Assembly: GCA_021292105.1 (NCBI GenBank)
Contig: CM037861.1
Coordinates: 61,719,566 to 61,783,565 of the forward strand
Direction: 5' to 3'
Source: Anadara kagoshimensis
Taxonomy: Eukaryota; Mollusca; Bivalvia; Arcoida; Arcidae
DNA length: 64,000 nucleotides
In this document: in pieces, positions 33,263-43,703 of the stretch
Layout of the letters: every line of letters begins with the position of its first letter
How positions within the stretch are numbered: position 1 is the first letter of the stretch
The notes under the pieces: model-generated
The model's input: the letters and a program-made list of their open reading frames with translations, nothing else
Database searches by the model: none
Told to the model about the DNA's origin: nothing
Position numbers and translations under genes: made by a program

Positions 33263-35605
33263 ACCTGCGGCACGACATACACATAGCTTCGGTTTGCCCC
33301 CCCCCCCCCAATATTAAAAACCCTCCTACGCCTATGGTCATAACTATTTAACAGGTTTTTCTTTAGTTCCACTTGAAATATTTATTAATTGGTTAAACTG
33401 ATAGAGCTTTAAATAACTTGGTCCTTGTATTCTCTGGACCCGGAAAAGACGCAGCTGAATATCGTAGCCGATTCTTCATGTTGTTTGTATACGTAAACAA
33501 CATTGACCTGTCTGCTTGACCTTTAATTTTTATATTTATCATGAACAATTTCATTGATGTATAGGAAACACACGTGTTTGTTTTGTCTAGATAATAAGAA
33601 CACTAATTAAGTGCCTTGTGTATTCACTAGTTTTATATCGGTAATTACTTAATCCTAGTTAACACTACACATGAATAGGATGGATCCTCCGATATAAATA
33701 TTCCTTATGACAAGGTCAAACGGACAGGTCAATGTTGTTTACCTATACAGTATCATTATATTTGCTTCGTTTACACTAAGTTGAATCAGTAAGGTCATCG
33801 ATACCAATGCCTATTTTTATAACCCGTATTGATTAGACAAAAGATCATATCATTTCGCCATATAACCTTACACGTTAACAAAAAGCATAATAATAATAAC
33901 TTAACCAATTACAGGACATTTTTTTATTTCCGCATCAGAACCCGGAAGTAATTTGTACGAAACATTGATTCGTTTCTGGGAACATGGATGCAGAAAATTG
34001 ATCTCGTTTACGCCACTTTATACCACTAAAATTTTTAATCAACTTGGTTAATAAATTCTTATGCCTTCCTGATTACTTCGGGTTAATATAATGCATTTGT
34101 TTTGTCGCAACTTCTCGAATATTGCGCTACTGTAATTTCTCCATACGTGATCGTCTACTGAGTCTATTTAAGACATAGATATAAGAAGTAACTTTTCTTT
34201 CTAGCAAGTTTTAAAACGTCTACAAGTACTACAATAATGTGCGCTCCATGCATTGACAGACTTGATATATTTAAAGCTTTTGAATAGACAGTGACTGGTT
34301 CTTTCGTGAAACACCAAAACATTAAAAAGTTCTGAGACAACTGTCATTGTAAGTGTGGCCTCTAGTTATGACTTGGTATTAACAAGACATTGAAATACAC
34401 AGTGACAGTTTTTTTCACCAGCCAACAAACATTTCGAAGTGCTTCCATGACCGACTGCTATTGCGTGTGTGCGTTCCATACATGATCGCCAACAGGCTGT
34501 ATCCAATCAAGAAATGGAAAATGGAAATAAGCAGGGGCTATTCTTTATTCGACAGCTCTCATTGTGAGTGTGGACTCCATGCGGAGTTGCTTACTGATAT
34601 ATAATCAAATATATGCAATATGACTTATCTCTATTCGATGAAACATGCAGAAGCAATTGTATTGTTATTCTCGTTGAAAGACAATTGTGGCCGTGACCCT
34701 TGATGCGTATGAATTTTCCCGCAAGATGACATCATTAAAGGTCACGCCGATCTCACATGGCAAAAACAAAAACCATTTTACATGACCAGGTATGGAAGAA
34801 ATAGTGTCAATATCTATTGAAAGAAAAACTTTTAAGTATAACAAACTATATTCTGTTCATGGTATTTCAAAAGGTAATCTACGATAGTGTGGCGCGTGTC
34901 AAATTCAAAATGAAGGGCTTCGCCAGTTAGGGTTAGGTTAGGGTTAGGATAACGACCCGTCGAACTCTTTAACAACTTTAGTATGGACCCGACATTGATG
35001 CCCTCTGATTTAGTCTCTGTAAACGATTAGGGGCTCCTAAGAATGAATGTTGTAAAGCTACTTTTATCCTTGTATGGGTTTTCTGTCTTATGACACATTA
35101 CCTAAGTTCCTTTATAAAAGTATTTTGATAAGTATTTACAAGCAGCGTGAAAATTGTGATTATTGACAATGTTAAGAAGAAAGGGAACAAGATTACCATA
35201 AAATACACGGTCTGATTCAGCCACGGAGATTTTATAAGTATTTATATTATTTTTCGAACACATGATAAACGTATCAGCGACTCTTTATTTAATGTATACA
35301 GTAAAATCATGGTAATAAATTTAAAGCGATGAAATATCGACATATTTCCAGACATACTGTCGTTAGCTGTTATTTCCAATGGGAACCTGTCGCTTCCTAA
35401 AGGGACTTGGGCTAGATAAAAATTCATATGAAGTCTTTTATCAAACATAACCTTTATATGATAAACACGATATATATCACCTAATTAATATGCCGTTTAT
35501 TCTGTCAGAAAAAATGAAATGCCAGAAAAACCTATAAAACATGAGTATCATTTTAACACTGCCATCTGCTTTATGTCCATGGAGAAGGTATAATTACTAT
35601 TAATA
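33263..35605. repeat. Tandem segmental duplication, unit 2 (2.34 kb)
   Basis: Near-identical copy of 30924-33263, in direct orientation and abutting it. Its left edge starts inside the transposon end (ACCTGCGGCACGAC) and carries only the last ~73 bp of that element. It holds a second copy of MITE family 2 (about 33489-33747), dispersed repeat D (34653-34922) and the telomere-like stretch. Confidence 0.95.
33489..33747. mobile_element. MITE family 2, copy 3 (within the duplication)
   Basis: Same sequence as 31148-31406. Its presence is due to the segmental duplication and not to a separate insertion. Confidence 0.8.
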
Positions 35606-35693
35606 ACATGTGTAAGATATTGTTTTCATGGATCGATCCTTTATCATAAATCATAAGTCTTTTGTTAAATAGATAAGAAATACAACTCTTACA

Positions 35694-36135
35694 TATCCAT
35701 ATACAGTCCATGTCCAAATCACAACCAGAAGCAAAGTAAAAACTTTGGAACTGAAAGTAAGGTTAGACACGTGAAATTCCACCAGGAAAGTGAGGCAACT
35801 CTAACACATACCAGTCCATGTCTAAATCACAACCAGAAGCAAATAAAAACTTTGGACCTGAAAGTAAGGTTAGACACGTGGAATTCCACCAGGAAAGTGA
35901 GGCAACTCTAACACATACCAGTCCATGTCCAAATCAGAACCAGAAGCAAAGTAAAAACTTTGGAACTGACAAGTCAGGTTAGACACGTGAAATTCCACCA
36001 GGAAAGTGAGGCAACTGTAACACATACCAGTCCATGTCCAAATCACAACTAGAAGCAAAGTAAAAACTTTGGAACTGACAAGTCAGGTTAGACACGTGAA
36101 ATTCCACCAGGGAAGTGAGGCAACTCTAACGGTCC
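35694..36135 (-). repeat. ~108 bp tandem repeat derived from the PLE 3' end, 4 units
   Basis: CAGTCCATGTCCAAATCACA or CAGTCCATGTCTAAATCACA starts units at about 35704, 35810, 35919 and 36028. Each continues through AGAAGCAAAGTAAAAACTTT and GTTAGACACGTG to TTCCACCAGGAAAGTGAGGC. This is the last ~100 bases of the PLE 3' end, read antisense, amplified head to tail. It covers the terminus, one hairpin and half of the outer stem. Confidence 0.9.
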
Positions 36136-36260
36136 ATGATAGTTTTAAAACTGGGAAATTAGGTCAAATACGTGAACTAATCCCAGGGACCCAGGAAAGT
36201 AAGACCAGGTGCAACAGAAGGTTAGGCAACTCCTGTCCAGCAAGCTACAAACGGCAAGAA
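36136..36260 (-). mobile_element. PLE 3' end, decayed copy
   Basis: GGTCCATGATAGTTTTAAAA, then ACGTGAACTAATCCCAGGGA, then GTAAGACCAGGTGCAACAGA and CAACTCCTGTCCAGCAAGCT follow the antisense PLE terminus with many substitutions. It extends further into the 3'UTR than the adjacent 108 bp units. Confidence 0.65.
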
Positions 36261-36309
36261 GAAAGGCGATATCATAATAACATCTTATTAGTACTACTAG
36301 TGTATAAGT

Positions 36310-37250
36310 CTTGAAATATATAAGAAAAACTAAAAACTGTAATTCAGCTGAATATTTCTAGATCTAGTATTTCAATTTTTGAGCAGTGAAACATTTAGTT
36401 CGCTTTTTTTCTTTGCAGATAATATGTTTAAGGCTTTCTGAAGAGATTCAATAATTATATTTATAACATCTTGCAACAAAATAAATATGATGTCATCTAG
36501 ATAAATCAACGGGGGATTTGTCAGTAGAATCTTTATTACTGCTAGATGATTGTAAAACCTGTTCATCACTTACCATTAAATTCTTTAATCTGTATAAATA
36601 TGTAATAATTTCCATCTCCTAATGTAAACATCTGAATAATACATGTTATTTATGTTTATATTGACAGATAATACGGATTACCATCAACTTTCCATTAAAC
36701 TTAACTGCTTTTACGTTAACAGCCGAAGGCTTTAATTTTGTCACTGAAAATCCTGAAAGCTGCAGCTAGAGAATTTATTTCACAATTCAAAAAGTCCAAA
36801 AAAAAACCAAAAAAAAAAAAAAAAAAACCAGAATATGACATAAATTATGAAAAACAAAATTGTGATGACGGCCATTGATGAATACTGAGTGAAATGTGTT
36901 TTGTAATGCTTAATAACTAACAGTTTTAATTCACAATGGTGCTTAGGTATTTTTTAACTTCTATTCTAGTGACCCTTTTGGGCTTATGCCCATTGTCTGT
37001 CTAAAAATGGGAGTTTAATCTGCTACCAGTTGTCTCACTTTTGTTGATGATGTGTCTTCTTTTCGGTTTTCATTAATAGTGAAAAATGTGTTTTACACTT
37101 CCTTAATAGATATGATGAATTGATTGTATCATAACTTGCAACAAATCAAACGTGTTGTCGTCTAAATGTAATCAACGAGGGATTCGTATTAGTTTAAAAT
37201 AATAGATTATTGTATGACAAATTATCACTTATCAAAGGATAAACTTTACA
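36310..37250. repeat. Old direct repeat pair (36440-36580 and 37100-37240) in spacer
   Basis: Both copies share ACTTGCAACAAA or CTTGCAACAAAAT, a TGTCGTCTA or TGTCATCTA word, ATCAACG.GGGATT and TTATCACTTA or TCATCACTTA. The minus strand of the first reads YLDD, but no RT context surrounds it. An A-rich run lies at 36797-36828. Confidence 0.45.
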
Positions 37251-37253
37251 ACT

Positions 37254-37408
37254 GGCAAATTTATTGAAACACGTGTACTTTCTCCAGAGAAGTTTGACCA
37301 GGTGCTCCGGAAGGTTAAGCACCTTCGATTTAGCTAGGTACACTCGTCACGTGTAAAATCAAAATTAAGAATGAACATGGAAATATTGGACGCCAGATAT
37401 ATTTAGAA
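37254..37408 (-). mobile_element. PLE 3' end fragment
   Basis: Antisense of the 3'UTR: ACACGTGTACTTTCTCCAGA, CCAGGTGCTCCGGAAGGTTA, then TAGCTAGGTACACTCGTCAC and the short stretch before the stop of the RT frame. Confidence 0.7.
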
Positions 37409-37414
37409 AATAGA

Positions 37415-37685
37415 AAAACTGTGAGCCACAAGCTCACAAAAAATACCCCCCCCCTCCCCAAAAAATCCATCGGATCAAATTGTTAAATAGGAGGTGCAAA
37501 TCTACATTATATCAAAAAGATTATGTGAAAGTTTCATGAAAATCCATTGAAGGGTTTATGAGGAGTTGCGGATAAGAGATAGGTACCCTAAGGTGTAACG
37601 GAAGGACGAAAGGACGGACGGACACACGGACGGACACCCCTATCACTATATACCCCCACTTTTTAAGCGGGGGTATAAAAATTGG
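37415..37685 (+). mobile_element. Molluscan transposon fragment (GCGGGGGTATA end)
   Basis: Begins with the inverted pair GTGAGCCACAAGCTCAC, contains a C run, and ends GGACGGACACCCCTATCACT then TTTAAGCGGGGGTATAAAA. This tail type is common in mollusc genomes by my recollection. It is non-coding, and the class is not determined. Confidence 0.45.
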
Positions 37686-37879
37686 ATACACAGGCATTAT
37701 ACTGAAAGTATTATAATAACATATTTTAGACGGAGTGATCTGTGGTCTTGCAGCCATTTTGGGTGTTCTGTTATAGTAGCGAATGCATAGATACATAAAT
37801 AGAATTATCTTAAATTATCAAATAAACAGATTGTTACATTTGGGTTTAGGTAATATTGAATTTATGAAACTCGTTGAAT

Positions 37880-38065
37880 AAAACGCTTATGAAACTCGTG
37901 CAAGGCTCGTTGCGTAAATATTATTCAATTCATTTAATAAATGCAATATCATAAAATTTGATTTAACCATTTTTGTCCAAACATTACTGATGAGAAAGTG
38001 TATTCCAAAACAGCCGTCCAGTGATGTAGAATTGAAACTGCTAAAATATGTAATATAATCAGTCA
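37880..38065 (+). mobile_element. Hammerhead-ribozyme repeat unit, decayed copy
   Basis: Plus-strand counterpart of the units at 1.3 and 49.8 kb, covering about 180 bases around the ribozyme. It is the most diverged of the four. The minus-strand 64-codon frame across it is not a gene. Confidence 0.55.
37975..38030 (+). ncRNA. Hammerhead ribozyme, copy 4, core mutated
   Basis: CTGATGA is intact (37987-37993), followed by stem II (GAAAGTGTATTCC, weak), but the GAAA core reads AAAA. The GTC cleavage triplet is at 38016-38018. Stem I pairs about 5 of 7. The loss of the first G of GAAA (G12) is expected to abolish cleavage. Confidence 0.6.
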
Positions 38066-38171
38066 TGCAAGATCTTAGCATTCATCCACTTATTGAGTAT
38101 AAGTTTTGTTTTTACTAAACACTTAGAGCAATATCACATAAATATTTGAATGCGATGTAATTTAAGATTTG

Positions 38172-38572
38172 TAATTCTCGTACCTCGGACAGAAAAATCT
38201 CACGCGCACACCAGTGCAAGATTTTTCTGTCTTGTCCAGTTTGTCTGATACTGCCTCACGCGACAATTGAACAATCAGGATGACGTATGCGATCATTGTG
38301 CTTTACGTCATCAAAACAAAGCGTTTCTTCAATTATTTTTCATATATGTATATTTTTATTCAAAATATGTCATTGTCAGAGTTGTTTTATATTTACATTC
38401 ATTACAAATCGTTGATATTTCAAAAGTTTGAAGAGTTTTCGATGGGATTATTTTCAAAGGGCGGATTTGTACAATACATTAGGTGCCCAAAGGAATGCAA
38501 GAGGCCCCATGAGGATACGTGTTTTTTGGACGTATCACAGTTATAAACACTTTAATGGTACGAGAAAAAGAA
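38172..38572. mobile_element. Possible small inverted-repeat element
   Basis: TTCTCGTACC at the left is inverted as GGTACGAGAA at the right (about 38559). It contains a second inverted pair, GACAGAAAAATCT and AGATTTTTCTGTC (38198-38231). The 88-codon frame 38280-38546 has no motif. Confidence 0.3.
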
Positions 38573-39552
38573 TCTGTCACCTGTTTGTGACCGATACCGT
38601 ATGATCTCAGTCGAGGGTGATGTGATGTAACATATATCCCAATCGAGGCTTTGCTTCATTTTGTTTCATTTAGTTAGATATGTATTAGATATGTGATCCG
38701 GACTTGGATTAGTATGTTTGTTTTTGATATAACATTATCACACAACATTATGGCAATTGCAAACAATGTACCGATATGGGTCTAAATTTTAATGATAAAA
38801 TGTTGCTTCTATATGATATATGAAAAAGTATAAATTGGCTAATGAGATGATACGATTGGGAATATTGTCTATAACATTTACCTACTAAGCAATCTTTCGT
38901 GAAAAATCTCCATTTTTTGTATATTGAGATTTTTTATGTGAAATTGTAAAAACTGTTGAGATGATAGTTATTATATATTGACTTTATGATATTGAAAATC
39001 CCGGAAAATCCGGCAGCAAGTATTGATTACATTAACAGTTTTGTATGTTTTGGCTTGTCAAACATGATTTAAATCTTGTTTCAACATTCGTGCTAATATA
39101 CAAATGATATTTTCGTCATCGAATGTGCGGCTTCATTTGCATGTCACGACATTTATTTTTGGTTAGCAGTTAATAAATAATTAACCTGGTTATCTTTTGA
39201 AGTACACTTTGTTTTTTATCTTTATCTGAAACTAAATATCCGTAAGAGTCCAATGACCTTTATCATTATTTAATTGTAGGAACAATTGATAGATTTTGAT
39301 GTACCTTCAACGTAATAAAACAATATGTAGCGATTGGAAACATATATGGTAAAGTACATGTATACTAGTCCGTGGGCTAGGTGGACCCACCGTGCACCCC
39401 CCCCCCAGGATCCACCGACACTACTTTTTTCTGGTACCTTAGGGTGTCTAGTAATGGAATCAGGATGTTTCCCAGAAATAAGTTGGGATGCTCTTCATGA
39501 AAAACTTCAATATTTAGGAGTGCCTGAAAGTTTTCAGTAAATTTCTCTATTA
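38573..39552. other. No gene recognised; C-rich transposon scrap near 39380-39430
   Basis: AT-rich spacer. A stretch with CACCCCCCCCCCAGGATCC and a 68-codon frame (39334-39540) resembles the C-rich ends of transposons elsewhere in the window. Confidence 0.4.
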
Positions 39553-40298
39553 GGGGTAGGGGAACGTTTTTATCTTTCTTTTCAATAATATTATGCAGAT
39601 ACAGATCATATTTGGTATCATTGTAAAGGAAACATGTTCAGCTTTAATAAAATACAAAATCGGTTGATGTAGCTGCTACTATGTTGTCACCATGACGTCA
39701 TAAACACAAGTTTTGGGGAAAAACGCTATAAAATCGTGTCAATTTATCCTTTATAAAATTATTTCTGTACAACATAATAAAACACATTAAGACAAAGTTT
39801 GTTTTGCATTTACTTGATGAATTGTAGTTATAAATGATCATATATTCTCATCTTCCAAAAAAAGACACCACTCTATTAGAAAAAATATATTAAAGATACC
39901 CATTTTTAAAAAAAATGATCGAAACGGGGTAGGGGAACGTTTTTATCTTTCTTGTCGATGGTTTTATGTAGATATAGATCATATTTGGTATCATTGTAAA
40001 GGGAACAGGTTCAGCTTTAATAAAATACAAACTTGATTGGTGTAGCTATTACTGTGACGTTTCTATGACGTCATAAACACAATTTTTGAAGAAAAAAGCT
40101 ATAGAATCATTTAAAATTATACTATATGAAATTATTTCTGTACAACCTAATAAAACACATGGAGACACTGTATGCTTTATATTTGCTTCATAAATTGTTG
40201 TTATAAATGATCATAATTCTCATTTTAAAGAAAAGACGCCACTCTGTTAGGAAAAATATATTAACTTAAAGATGCCCTTTTATTTAAAATTGATCGAA
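39553..40298. repeat. 373 bp direct tandem duplication, diverged
   Basis: GGGGTAGGGGAACGTTTTTA starts at 39553 and again at 39926. Both units contain ATCATATTTGGTATCATTGT, TGACGTCATAAACACAA and CACTCT.TTAG.AAAAATAT. The last ~110 bases of the second unit are also the outer part of the inverted-repeat arm. Confidence 0.85.
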
Positions 40299-40765
40299 TT
40301 TTAAGATTAATAGTTTTCACGATAAAAGTATCCCAGTATGTTTCTTTGCATAAATAATAATATCATCATCATCATCATCATCATCATCATTATCATGGCA
40401 TCATCATCATCATCATCCATTATTCTATAGCTAAAAAAAGCTTAATTAATAATCTTAGTTTGAGAATGACTTTTAGTTCAAATTATTACCGATGGTGATT
40501 TAGCAGGTGTTTTAATGGTAGTCATATGCCACAGGTTTGTTATATGCATCTAGAGAAGCGGAAACCTAACATGCGATTTCTGCCGTTGACTAGTTGTAGT
40601 GAATAGGAACTTCAAGAATAAATTAATCTTTTTTACTTCACTACCAACTGTACATCCTACTAACCCAGGGTGAATTTATGCTAGATTTCGGAGCAGCTAC
40701 AGTCCTAGAAATGCAGTTCCGTCATTTTTCAAACAGTTATGAGCAAAATCATAGAAATTTTCTAA
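40180..40765. repeat. Left arm of a long inverted repeat
   Basis: Pairs with 42711-43310. The outer ~150 bases are nearly identical to the other arm. After the ATC microsatellite the match continues through TTATTCTATAGCTAAAAAAAG and GCCACAGGTTTGTTATATGC, then falls to roughly three-quarters identity before AATCATAGAAATTTTCTAA. Confidence 0.9.
40363..40421. repeat. (ATC)n microsatellite in the left arm
   Basis: About 17 ATC units with a TTATCATGGC interruption. The same interruption occurs inverted at about 43100. Confidence 0.95.
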
Positions 40766-41299
40766 AGATATAATTTATTATCATTATGCTTTATCACTAC
40801 AACGAGGTACAGTATTTCGACAGAAAGATTGCCATAAAGTAACATCTGTATCACCAGAAAAAAAACATTGACCATGTAACCATAGAAAAAATGTAGGAGG
40901 AGTCTATACAATGTCAGGGCAATGCATGGAGCAGATGTCAACTCGAACCACCAATTTATCACGACAAAGATAAAAATAAAAGCAGCCAAACAATTCCTGG
41001 AAAAACAGAACATGAGTTTAATGTTAGAAAATTGAAACAACTGTAAAAGAAAGAAGAATTAAGATAAGTCTGAAGAACAGGTTTTATGCTTTCACAGCTA
41101 TGGGTGATAATAATGAGAGCTAGGATAAAAAGGGCATACCGGTATAACGACACAGAGAATTTGGTTGTCAGAGGAAACACGGGACAAAATATCACAAGGA
41201 AATGCAAGAGAAAATAACAAATAGCAGAACCAGATTAGCAAAAAATTAGTATGAAGGGAGTAGGAGGAGGCAAAGGAAGAAATATAAAGGAACACAAAC

Positions 41300-42530
41300 A
41301 AGTGATGAACGAAAATATATGGAAAATATTGTAACCGCACAAGAAATAGTAGCTAATTGGAGAAACTTAGAAGATCTATACCTAACAACAACAAAAACCA
41401 GGTACACCAGCAAACACAGACAGACCGGTGTAAGGAAAGAATGAAAAAAGATCACAACAGAGGAAAGATGGGCTGAACATTTTAACGATATACCAAATGA
41501 ACACCTCCATAAGAAATATTGGACATAACATCACATACATTTGATAATGAAATAAGGAAGGGTGCCAACAAAAGAAGAAATATAAAAGTATAAATCAACT
41601 TGAAAAAGGAAAAGCTATAGGACATAAATAAATATCTAAATTACTGTGCAACATCTGGATAAGATAAATTATTCCAACACAATGGGGGATGGACTATCTC
41701 AATAAACTACTAAAGAAGGTAGATCATGGAGATGTAAGAACTGGAGAGGCACCATGCTACCCAATGTAGCTGAAAAATACTGTCAAAGATCATCCTACAT
41801 AGACTAAAAGATGGAATAGAAGAGGTACTAGGTGCTCTGAACAAAACAAGCTGGTTTTAGGAAAGAAAATCTTACACAGACCAAATTGCCATACAGTCAG
41901 TAGAATGACAATTTGTATTATACCTTTATAAATACTAAGTGTACATTTGTTAAGGTCTCAATAGAGAAAACTATCCCCAAGCTTTCATGTGAATACAGGA
42001 GTATGTCAAAGCTGTATACAAATCACAAATCATCTTTAATTGCAATAAATGGAATACAATGGACACTAACACCCCAGATAGAATATGTGGGCTTTGCCGA
42101 TATCTGCCTATTGACCCTCACATTAAATCAAATGTGGATAAAGACCACACTACTGAACAAAACAGTTTTAAAAACTGGACTGAAGATCAACTCAAACAAA
42201 ACAAAATGTTGAACAACAATACAACAGAAGGTATTAATTAAGGTAGTTATAAATTGAAGAGATAATTGAGCTCTGTTACTTGGGGAGCATGATTGGTGCT
42301 GAAGAAGAAACAGAACGGGACATCAAGACAAGAATAAAAATATCCAGAAAAGCATTAAAAATTATAAAGAAACATATGGAAAGCTAGTCTGCCACTAAGA
42401 ACAAAAACCCAATATTCAACTCAAATGTAAAGTTATCCCTCTTATATGGTGTAGAAACGGTGGAACTGGATTAGACATGCGCTCAGAAAACCACCACAGG
42501 ACAAGTGTTAGAGTAGACAACCAGATATCT
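41300..42530 (+). pseudogene. Decayed LINE-type non-LTR reverse transcriptase
   Basis: Pieces of an RT-containing ORF2 are recognisable across frames: WAEHFN at 41469-41486 (the motif ahead of the RT domain), GFADICLLT at 42090-42116 (the FADD catalytic box with its second Asp changed to Ile), TGLKINSNKTK at about 42176, and then, in other frames, words equivalent to YLGS.I, DIKTRI and SLLYGVET. The spacing from WAEHF to FADD (~620 bp) is shorter than usual, so part of the fingers and palm is deleted. Multiple stops and frameshifts make it dead. Overlapping minus-strand frames at 40762-41455 are antisense shadows. It lies between the arms of the inverted repeat, so either it was trapped there or the arms are part of the same composite. 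The clade is not assigned. Confidence 0.65.
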
Positions 42531-42710
42531 TGGTGAGAAATAAAAGAGATGAAACAAAATCGCTTCAATTGGAAAAATACTGTGGTAGCCATATATTGTT
42601 CAAGGAACTATTTGAACTATGTCAAAGTAAAGTAATTAATGGCACAGCTTGTTGTCTTATAATGCATTGTACTGATGAAGCATATGTTATAAGGATAAGG
42701 GATGATAATG

Positions 42711-43061
42711 TTAGAAAATTTCTATGATTTTGCTTATGAATATTTGAAAACATGACGGAACTGCATCTCTGGGACTGTAGCTGCTGGGAAACCTCCCACA
42801 AATTCACCTGTACATTTTCTGAATGTTGCTAAGAGGAGGCACTGCAAGAGTCTTGATAGTGAGGCAAAAGAGATTTATTCTATATGTTTCCTTTTCGCTA
42901 CAACTAGCCTACGGAAGAATCCACTGCTCTAGATGCATATAACAACCCTGTGGCATATCTCCACCATTAAAACAACTGCTAAATTACCATTGGCAATGAT
43001 TAGAACTAACGTCATTCTCAAACTAAGATTATTAATTAAGCTTTTTTTAGCTATAGAATAA

Positions 43062-43100
<39 letters not shown>

Positions 43101-43310
43101 CCATGATGATGATGATGATGATGATGATATTATTATTTATGCAAAGAAACATACTGGGATACTTTTATCGTGAAAACTATTAATCTTAAAATTCGATCAA
43201 TTTTAAATAAAAGGGCATCTTTAAGTTAATATATTTTTCCTAACAGAGTGGCGTCTTTTCTTTAAAATGAGAATTATGATCATTTATAACAACAATTTAT
43301 GAAGTAAATA
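42711..43310. repeat. Right arm of a long inverted repeat
   Basis: Inverse of 40180-40765. It contains the GAT microsatellite at 43062-43127. It ends at 43310 (GAAGTAAATA), where similarity to the left arm stops. Confidence 0.9.
43062..43127. repeat. (GAT)n microsatellite in the right arm
   Basis: About 20 GAT units with a GCCAT interruption mirroring the left arm. Confidence 0.95.
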
Positions 43311-43533
43311 CGGACTATACTTAAAACGGGATTTCAACTCACTCCAAATGAAATGGAAAATGAAAAAAGATATTTGCAAATAAAATACATGTACTGAACT
43401 GTCACTAGCACGAACACGATGCAATACAAGTGAATGATAAAACTGTTAAACAAGACAAGAAAGCACAAATCGATGTTCGGTACATTGATGATAAAATCGC
43501 CGTCCTAAGACGAGTTGTTTGTTTATAGTACTA
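43311..43533. other. No gene recognised
   Basis: Spacer between the inverted repeat and the main PLE copy. Confidence 0.35.
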
Positions 43534-43703
43534 TTATAGAGTCCCTCCGGTCATCTCACTGATATTTGACATCCCATAGTTCCATGTTCCTTTCACACAA
43601 TTTTTATTACACACGTGGTGGGTGTACCTAGCTAAACAGGAGGTGCTTACCCTTCCGGAGCACTCGGCCTCACTTCCATGGTGGAAGTTCACGTGTCTTA
43701 CTG

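Larger units (their letters stand above)
30924..33263. repeat. Tandem segmental duplication, unit 1 (2.34 kb)
   Basis: Repeats directly as 33263-35605. The offset is 2339 at the left end and 2342 at the right end. The differences I found are one extra base in a C run, in a T run near 33530 and in a T run near 34410. The unit holds the right end of the 942 bp transposon, MITE family 2, dispersed repeat D and a short TTAGGG-like stretch. A 68-codon minus-strand frame (32900-33106) is identical in both units but unrecognised. Confidence 0.95.

Noticed and set aside
36372..36569. Minus-strand YLDDI suggesting a retrovirus-like RT
   Set aside because: No other RT motif lies in register, and the related copy at 37.1-37.24 kb has stops and a different reading, so it is part of an old non-coding repeat.
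40762..41455. Four overlapping minus-strand frames of 69-92 codons, hydrophobic
   Set aside because: Antisense of an A-rich decayed LINE. Low-complexity F/L/S/Y composition comes from reading A-rich DNA backwards.
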